Virus record (IMG/VR): IMGVR_UViG_3300005096_000046
Coordinates: 1 to 44,247 of that record
Length of the DNA stretch: 44,247 nucleotides
Direction: 5' to 3' (one strand)
Source: a virus
Shown here: in pieces, positions 39,332 through 44,247 of the stretch
How the letters are laid out: the number at the start of each line of letters is the position of its first letter
Position numbering within the stretch: the stretch's first letter is position 1
Translations under genes and position numbers: made by a program
The notes under the pieces: model-generated
The model's database searches: none
The model's input: the letters and a program-made list of their open reading frames with translations, nothing else
Told to the model about the DNA's origin: nothing

Positions 39332-42300
39332 GTGACCAGCATGCCTCCTCTCTTTCCCGGTCTGGAGCCTGAGAAGGACAAACCCACCTTCCCGGTCGAC
39401 GATACCAAGGCGTGGGGTTCGGCGATCACCGTCCCGGACCTCAACGTCGATGAGGCCCTTGCCAAAGCCAGGGAGCGGGAACGGCGGCTTCCCGTCTGGG
39501 AGTTCCATCGTCCTGGGTTCAAGGGTCCGCACAAGGCTCTCCAAGAACTTTTCTCCGAGTATTCGCCAGAGGACCTGGTGGAGGTGGTGGCGGGCGGGAA
39601 GGAAAAGACCTTTCTGCAGGCCCTTCATCTCTATCAAGACCCGGACAAGGCCTACCTGGCGGCCTTCGGGAGGGAAGGGACAGCGAAAGAGAAGGCGAAG
39701 CTCTACGCTGAGTTGACGGGGATCCCAGAGCACGAGATCGTAAGGCATCTCAAGGACTTCGAGGAGAAGGTCCTTTTCGGGAAGATCCCTGACGTCAAGA
39801 AGGCCTACGACGAGTTCTTGTCCAGGTCCGTCTTTGCGGAACAGAAACGGAACGAGAAGGAGATCGCAGAGATCGCCGATTCCCTTCGACGGGAATTCGA
39901 GAAGGGATCGAGCCAAGAGGCTCTGATCTACAAGTACGCCAGAATGCTCGAGGTTTCCCCGGCCTACGTCCGGGCGAACCTGGACAAGGTGAGGGCGGAG
40001 GTCTTCACGAAAAAGGTCCTGGAGGATCTGGATCGCTTGTTCCCCTACCCCAAAGACGGGGATCTCATGAAGGCCTGGTTGAAGAATCCGGAGAACGCCA
40101 GCCTGGCCGTCAACAGCCTCCCCTACATCTCGAGGGTCCGGGGGATGATGATCGCCAAGAAGGCGTCCTGGCCGGAGAAGTTCTGGAAATCCCAGGTCGT
40201 CCCGATGGCGGAGGGGTTGTTCGGGGCCGGGATTCTCAGCTTTTCCGGCATGCTGAATAAAGGGGCGAGTTTCCTGCTTTCGCCGATTTCGGAGAAGGCG
40301 AAGGAAGATCAGTACTCGCTCTACCTGCAGGCGATGGCGACATCCAAGTTGATCGAGGAGTCTCAGCCTGTCTTTGCGAAGGGCGAGATCGGTTACGGGA
40401 CGGAACTCGCCGGGGCCTTCGGGCAGATGATTGCGGCGGTTGGCGTAACGCTTCTCAGCGGCGGCTCCGACATACCGGTGCTCTTCCTTTACGGCACGTC
40501 GGAAGCGGGGAACCTATTCCGGGAAAAGGACGCCCAGGGCGTTCCTTTCCTCCCTGCGTTTCTCATCTCCGTGTCCGTCGGGACCTTGAACGCCACCATC
40601 GAGTCGATGCAGATCAAGGGAGCCGGGCGCATCGGCGGATTCCGGAAGTTCCTCGCCAAGGACCTGGTACGCCAGCACGCCTTCGAGATCGCCGGGGAGA
40701 TCATGCGGGAGGGGGCGGAGGAACTGATCCAGCAGGTGGTCCACGAGGTCGGATCCATCGGATTGGACTTGGCTGGGCCCGCCAGGAACCGGCCCTCCTT
40801 CAAGCAGATCCTCCAGCGCATCGCCGGGGCGGTGACCTCCGGGCTCTATCAGGGAAGCCTGGCGGCCCTCTCGGCCTCCTTCTTCGGGGCCTTCCGGCTG
40901 AGGAACATGTTCCATCGGGTGTCCTTGGCACAGGCCCAGCAGGAGTTCGTCAAGAACATCATGGAGGCCTCCCAGGCCGCCCCTATGACCGAGGAGAACG
41001 TGGAGGCCACCAGGACCTTCCTCCAGGCCGCCTTCAAGGGGAGTGATCTGGAGCGGTCCTACATCCCCGCCCAGGCGGTCGAGGAGTATTTTCAGGACAA
41101 GGGGGAGGAGATGCGCCGGGAGTTCCTTGAGGCCCTGGCCATCACCGAAGAGAAGTTCCTGAAGGTCCTCCGGGAGGGAGGGGACCTGGAGTTCAACACC
41201 GAGGATTGGCTCGCCCGGGCGGCCAGGATGGATTCGGCGGTTGATCTGTTCTCGAAGGTGTCCTGGGGCGGTCAGATGACTCTCATGGAGATGAACGAGG
41301 TTGCCGTCAAGGCGAAGCATGACGCCCAGGTCCTTGCCTCCACCCTTTACGATATGGCGGAAGTGGAGAATCCCGGAGAATTGTCCTCGGCCAAGATTGA
41401 GGCGATGGAGGAGACTCTCACGGAGTTCTACGGGAAAGAGCAGGCCAAGGCGGTCATGGCCCTCTTCAAGGCCGGGGCTCTCCGATTCGGCAAGTTGCAG
41501 GGGATGAGTCCGAAGGAGATCGCTCAGAAGCTGACCCCCACGATTGTCGTCCAGTCGTTCGACTCTTTCGTCGAGGCAAAGAACGGGAAGGTCGATGTCG
41601 CCCTGGAGGAAGCCCATCGGAAGATCATGGAGAAGCGGGCGGTGAGCTGGCTCCCTCCCCGAGCCCGGCGGGCTAAGATGCCCCCGGCCTTCCTGAACAA
41701 GGAGGGCATGGCCCTCCCAGCCTATCGGGAGACCGGAGGGATCTGGCGAATCCATCGGACGCCGGTCACCGGGGAGGAGATGGCCATCCTCAGGGCGAGG
41801 AAGACCCTGGACGTGAACGCCGAGACCCAGGAGGCGGAGGATTTCAGATCCTGGGCCCGGGACCAGGTGGGGAGCGTCTACAAGGCCATCCAGGCTTTTT
41901 CCTCCGGGGAGCGGGGTTCCAAGGTCATCCGAGACCGGGTCCGTGCCTGGGCGAAGGCGAGAGGGATCGACATCATCTACGACGGCACCGAGGTTGTGCC
42001 GATGACTCGCCAGGCGATCCAGCCGATCAAGATCGGGCCGGAAGAGAAGGAGAGATTTCAACATCCGGAACCGAACTATTTTTACAAGACCCTCGGCGAG
42101 ATCGACCCCGAGAACATCGAGGTCGACAAGGAGGCCGAGGAGGAGTTCTTTCAGCAGGATCCGAGGAAGTGGCGATACGATTTTTCTAAATACGAATGGA
42201 AGGTCGTCAACAACCGGGTTGCGAAGGAATTCGAGATCATCGATGCTCTCGGATTCAAACCGCCGAGTCTGCTTGAAGAGCTGATCGTCACCGGGGAACC

Positions 42301-44247
42301 GGGAAAGAAGAGTGAGAAGAGGAACAGGGTCCCCGAGGCCTATTCCCTTGCCGAGGCCATCTACGCTCAATTGGATTGGGCAAAAAAGCTGTTCGACCCA
42401 AACCTCACCCCGGAGGGACTTTTCGAGCAGACCGATCTGAAGGGGGCGAAGGCAAAGGCCAAGTTCAAGAAGTTCGTTTTGAAGCTGAGACAAGGATCGA
42501 CGCTTTTCGACGAACCGCCGGAGAAGGGTGTTCTTTCGGCCAACGACAAGGCGACGGCGGGGGTGAGCCTGGCTTTGTTCATGTGTCAACCTTCCGTCTC
42601 ATGCCCTGAGTGCTATGTCGCCAAGGCCATGATTCGATTCGACACCGTCTTCAAGGCGGTGCGGAACTCGCTTCTCATCCTGCTTGATCCAAAGGCTTTT
42701 GGCCGGGCCGTGGCCGAGGAGGCGAAAGCTTTTTCCAAGCTCGATCTCCCGTATATCCGTCTGCTCGATTCCGGCGACATGACCTTTTCAGAAACCGTCG
42801 AGGCCTTCAACGAGATCGCCAAGCATGCGGATCGGGACATCCATATCTTCTCCAGGCATCATGACAACCTGGCCAAGTTGAAGAGCACCTGGAATTCCGC
42901 CTTCATGAAGATGGGGTCCTTGGACATCGGGCTCTACGAGCACTACGTGAAGGAATACGGAAAAGAGTGGCTCAAGAACAATCTCAGGGAACGGGGGATC
43001 AGCAACTGCTGGCTCTTGCGGGATCCCTCTGAGATCCCGTTGGTCGACCAGCTTGTGGATGAGGGTATCATCAATCTGATCTTCCCGGCGTCGGAGAAGC
43101 TCCACCCGAAGCTTGGGGTCCTGGCCAGGGCCTCTTCGTGCCCGTGCGATATTCACGAAAAGTCGTCTCTCGGCGCATGTCGAGGATGCGCCGCCAGTGC
43201 GATGGGGTGTCGCCTTGCGTTCAACAAGGTCTACGTGGACGAGGCCGGGAACCTTCTGGTCGAAGAGGACCTGGACAAAGCTCAGGGCAACGTCCGCCCT
43301 CTCGCCACCTCCTTCCTCAACAAGGCGGTCCTCGAGGAGGGGCTCTCGGGGCGGGCCGAAGCTGTGGCGAAGACCTACGCCAACGTGGTCCGGGACTACC
43401 TGAAGAAGATGCAGGAAAAAACCCGGGACGACGAGCGGGCCTGGAGGAAGATGCGGAAGGTCGTTCTCGAGGAGAAGCGGGCTCCGAAGCAGAGTGACAA
43501 GGCGAAGATGGGGGTCAAGTTCCGGGACTACCGGGCCCCGGACCAGGACGTCACCTATCACGACATCGAGGTGGCGATGGCCAGGGAGAACATGACCCGG
43601 GCGAAACGAGGAAAGCTTCCGATCACGCTCGAGGAGATGCGGCAGAAAGAGGCCAAGATCCAAAAGCGCAAACCTGGATTCCGATACGCCACCAAGGAGG
43701 AGATCGAAGCAAGGCTTCAGGCCTATCGAGAGAACCTCCAGGGTGCGTGGGCCAAGCTCGAGAAGGGAACCTTTTTCATCCCGGGCGGAGAGGCTGTTCC
43801 TCCTGTGGCCTACAAGGCCTGGAAGAAGATGGACACCATTGAGGACCTGGACCTCAACGAGTTCTTCCAGGAGGAGGGGCCTGCATTCTCTTGGGGCTAC
43901 AGCTACCCCTACAACGAGGAAGGAACGCAGGAGTTCGTCATCGGCTACCGGGAGCAGATCCAGAACTCCCAGGCGGTCAAGCGCACCCTCGAGGATGAAA
44001 ATTTCAAGAAGTGGTTCGAAGGATCCAAGATCGTCGATCAGGACGGCAAACCCTTGGTCGTCTTTCACGGGACCTTGCGGGACATCGAGGGCGGAGCCTT
44101 TGATATCTCGAAGATCCCTCTGACCAACGATGTTGGCCGGGCGTTCTATTTCAGTGACAGCGCATTGGACTCGGCGTTCAACTACGCCTCGATGGAGGGG
44201 CCGGATCTTCGTTCCAGAATTTACAGGATCCTGGACCGGATCGATGG
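39332..44247 (+). CDS. Giant polyvalent virion/ejection protein, N-terminal half (continues at 3-4928)
   Basis: GTG 39332 has GGAG 7 bases upstream (ATG 39341 is the alternative with poorer spacing). The frame is open to the window end and resumes at base 3, giving about 3,250 residues. Residues 1-280 are helical. About 285-525 contains several hydrophobic segments, likely membrane-inserting. Around 1080-1300 lies a cysteine domain resembling phage GP88: C1091-PE-C1094-Y, LLDSGDM (D1149), and a late cluster C1270/C1272/C1283/C1286/C1293. Near 1565 an ADP-ribosyltransferase-like domain starts (VDQDGKPLVVFHGT, H1579; RAFYFSDS) and finishes on the other side of the junction. The metallopeptidase and virion-core parts follow in 3-4928. 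It is inferred to be injected with DNA (T7 gp16 slot). Domain names rest on motif recognition only. Confidence 0.85.
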   Translation, partial: MTSMPPLFPGLEPEKDKPTFPVDDTKAWGSAITVPDLNVDEALAKARERERRLPVWEFHRPGFKGPHKALQELFSEYSPEDLVEVVAGGKEKTFLQALHLYQDPDKAYLAAFGREGTAKEKAKLYAELTGIPEHEIVRHLKDFEEKVLFGKIPDVKKAYDEFLSRSVFAEQKRNEKEIAEIADSLRREFEKGSSQEALIYKYARMLEVSPAYVRANLDKVRAEVFTKKVLEDLDRLFPYPKDGDLMKAWLKNPENASLAVNSLPYISRVRGMMIAKKASWPEKFWKSQVVPMAEGLFGAGILSFSGMLNKGASFLLSPISEKAKEDQYSLYLQAMATSKLIEESQPVFAKGEIGYGTELAGAFGQMIAAVGVTLLSGGSDIPVLFLYGTSEAGNLFREKDAQGVPFLPAFLISVSVGTLNATIESMQIKGAGRIGGFRKFLAKDLVRQHAFEIAGEIMREGAEELIQQVVHEVGSIGLDLAGPARNRPSFKQILQRIAGAVTSGLYQGSLAALSASFFGAFRLRNMFHRVSLAQAQQEFVKNIMEASQAAPMTEENVEATRTFLQAAFKGSDLERSYIPAQAVEEYFQDKGEEMRREFLEALAITEEKFLKVLREGGDLEFNTEDWLARAARMDSAVDLFSKVSWGGQMTLMEMNEVAVKAKHDAQVLASTLYDMAEVENPGELSSAKIEAMEETLTEFYGKEQAKAVMALFKAGALRFGKLQGMSPKEIAQKLTPTIVVQSFDSFVEAKNGKVDVALEEAHRKIMEKRAVSWLPPRARRAKMPPAFLNKEGMALPAYRETGGIWRIHRTPVTGEEMAILRARKTLDVNAETQEAEDFRSWARDQVGSVYKAIQAFSSGERGSKVIRDRVRAWAKARGIDIIYDGTEVVPMTRQAIQPIKIGPEEKERFQHPEPNYFYKTLGEIDPENIEVDKEAEEEFFQQDPRKWRYDFSKYEWKVVNNRVAKEFEIIDALGFKPPSLLEELIVTGEPGKKSEKRNRVPEAYSLAEAIYAQLDWAKKLFDPNLTPEGLFEQTDLKGAKAKAKFKKFVLKLRQGSTLFDEPPEKGVLSANDKATAGVSLALFMCQPSVSCPECYVAKAMIRFDTVFKAVRNSLLILLDPKAFGRAVAEEAKAFSKLDLPYIRLLDSGDMTFSETVEAFNEIAKHADRDIHIFSRHHDNLAKLKSTWNSAFMKMGSLDIGLYEHYVKEYGKEWLKNNLRERGISNCWLLRDPSEIPLVDQLVDEGIINLIFPASEKLHPKLGVLARASSCPCDIHEKSSLGACRGCAASAMGCRLAFNKVYVDEAGNLLVEEDLDKAQGNVRPLATSFLNKAVLEEGLSGRAEAVAKTYANVVRDYLKKMQEKTRDDERAWRKMRKVVLEEKRAPKQSDKAKMGVKFRDYRAPDQDVTYHDIEVAMARENMTRAKRGKLPITLEEMRQKEAKIQKRKPGFRYATKEEIEARLQAYRENLQGAWAKLEKGTFFIPGGEAVPPVAYKAWKKMDTIEDLDLNEFFQEEGPAFSWGYSYPYNEEGTQEFVIGYREQIQNSQAVKRTLEDENFKKWFEGSKIVDQDGKPLVVFHGTLRDIEGGAFDISKIPLTNDVGRAFYFSDSALDSAFNYASMEGPDLRSRIYRILDRID
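44157..44247. repeat. Right copy of 91-bp terminal direct repeat
   Basis: This stretch is identical to bases 1-91 and shows that the contig closes on itself. Removing one copy leaves a 44,156-bp circle in which the giant gene is intact. Confidence 0.95.

Noticed and set aside
40514-42589. 691-codon minus-strand frame opposite the giant gene
   Set aside because: The sense frame is continuous and motif-bearing; the antisense product is Leu/Gly/Pro-rich with no domain.
1-44247. CRISPR arrays, tRNA genes, integrase or transposase
   Set aside because: I saw no regularly spaced long repeats, no cloverleaf in the few intergenic gaps, and no tyrosine/serine recombinase or DDE transposase motifs.

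Overview
This window looks like the complete genome of one double-stranded DNA podophage, linearised at an arbitrary point. Bases 1-91 are repeated exactly at 44157-44247, and one reading frame runs off the right end and continues at the left end, so the molecule is a circle (or circularly permuted) of 44,156 bp. The virion genes resemble the Bordetella phage BPP-1 / T7-like architecture: connector-type portal, Bbp19-like protein, scaffold, gp7-like capsid protein, Bbp16-like cement protein, tail adaptor, nozzle, GNAT-like gp13 homologue, tailspike and internal ejection proteins. The DNA is GC-rich. Starts have GGAGG-type Shine-Dalgarno sequences, and two small lipoproteins in a putative lysis region hint at a Gram-negative host, but nothing identifies the host. 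I see no integrase, excisionase, CI-like repressor, tRNA or reverse transcriptase, so a virulent lifestyle is likely but not proven.

Layout. (1) Positions 5458-14867, minus strand: a tightly coupled early/DNA-metabolism operon read leftward, with many ATGA/GTGA overlaps. It holds a DUF932-like protein, SNF2 helicase, DUF2800 RecB-like nuclease, DUF2815-type ssDNA-binding protein, several small unknowns, a membrane protein, an Nmad1/DUF1599-like protein, a secreted EF-hand protein, family A DNA polymerase and a last small gene. (2) Positions 14868-15095: divergent control region with a short palindrome. (3) Positions 15096-20926, plus strand: an unknown gene, a Prim-Pol primase/RepA-like helicase, a 450-bp non-coding region full of a 10-bp iteron and one long inverted repeat (candidate origin), a RuvC-like nuclease, a paralogue of it that has lost the catalytic residues, an HTH protein, and a strong terminator. 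(4) Positions 21178-44247 continuing into 1-5339, plus strand: the late operon with terminase, head, putative lysis genes, tail, tailspike and ejection proteins. It ends in a gene of about 3,250 codons that crosses the contig ends, two small genes and a bidirectional terminator facing the early operon.

How it fits together: Prim-Pol/helicase would open and prime the origin, the family A polymerase and SSB would copy it, DUF2800 nuclease and SNF2 helicase would handle recombination, and RuvC-like nuclease would resolve branched concatemers before packaging by the terminase. The giant last protein carries ADP-ribosyltransferase-like, metallopeptidase and GP88-like cysteine domains in front of a virion-core-like C-terminus. 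That is the arrangement expected of a polyvalent protein injected with the DNA. The most unusual features are this giant effector-bearing ejection protein, the iteron/inverted-repeat origin candidate, the tandem active/inactive RuvC pair, and the tailspike with an embedded NodB-type deacetylase domain. I could not recognise an endolysin.
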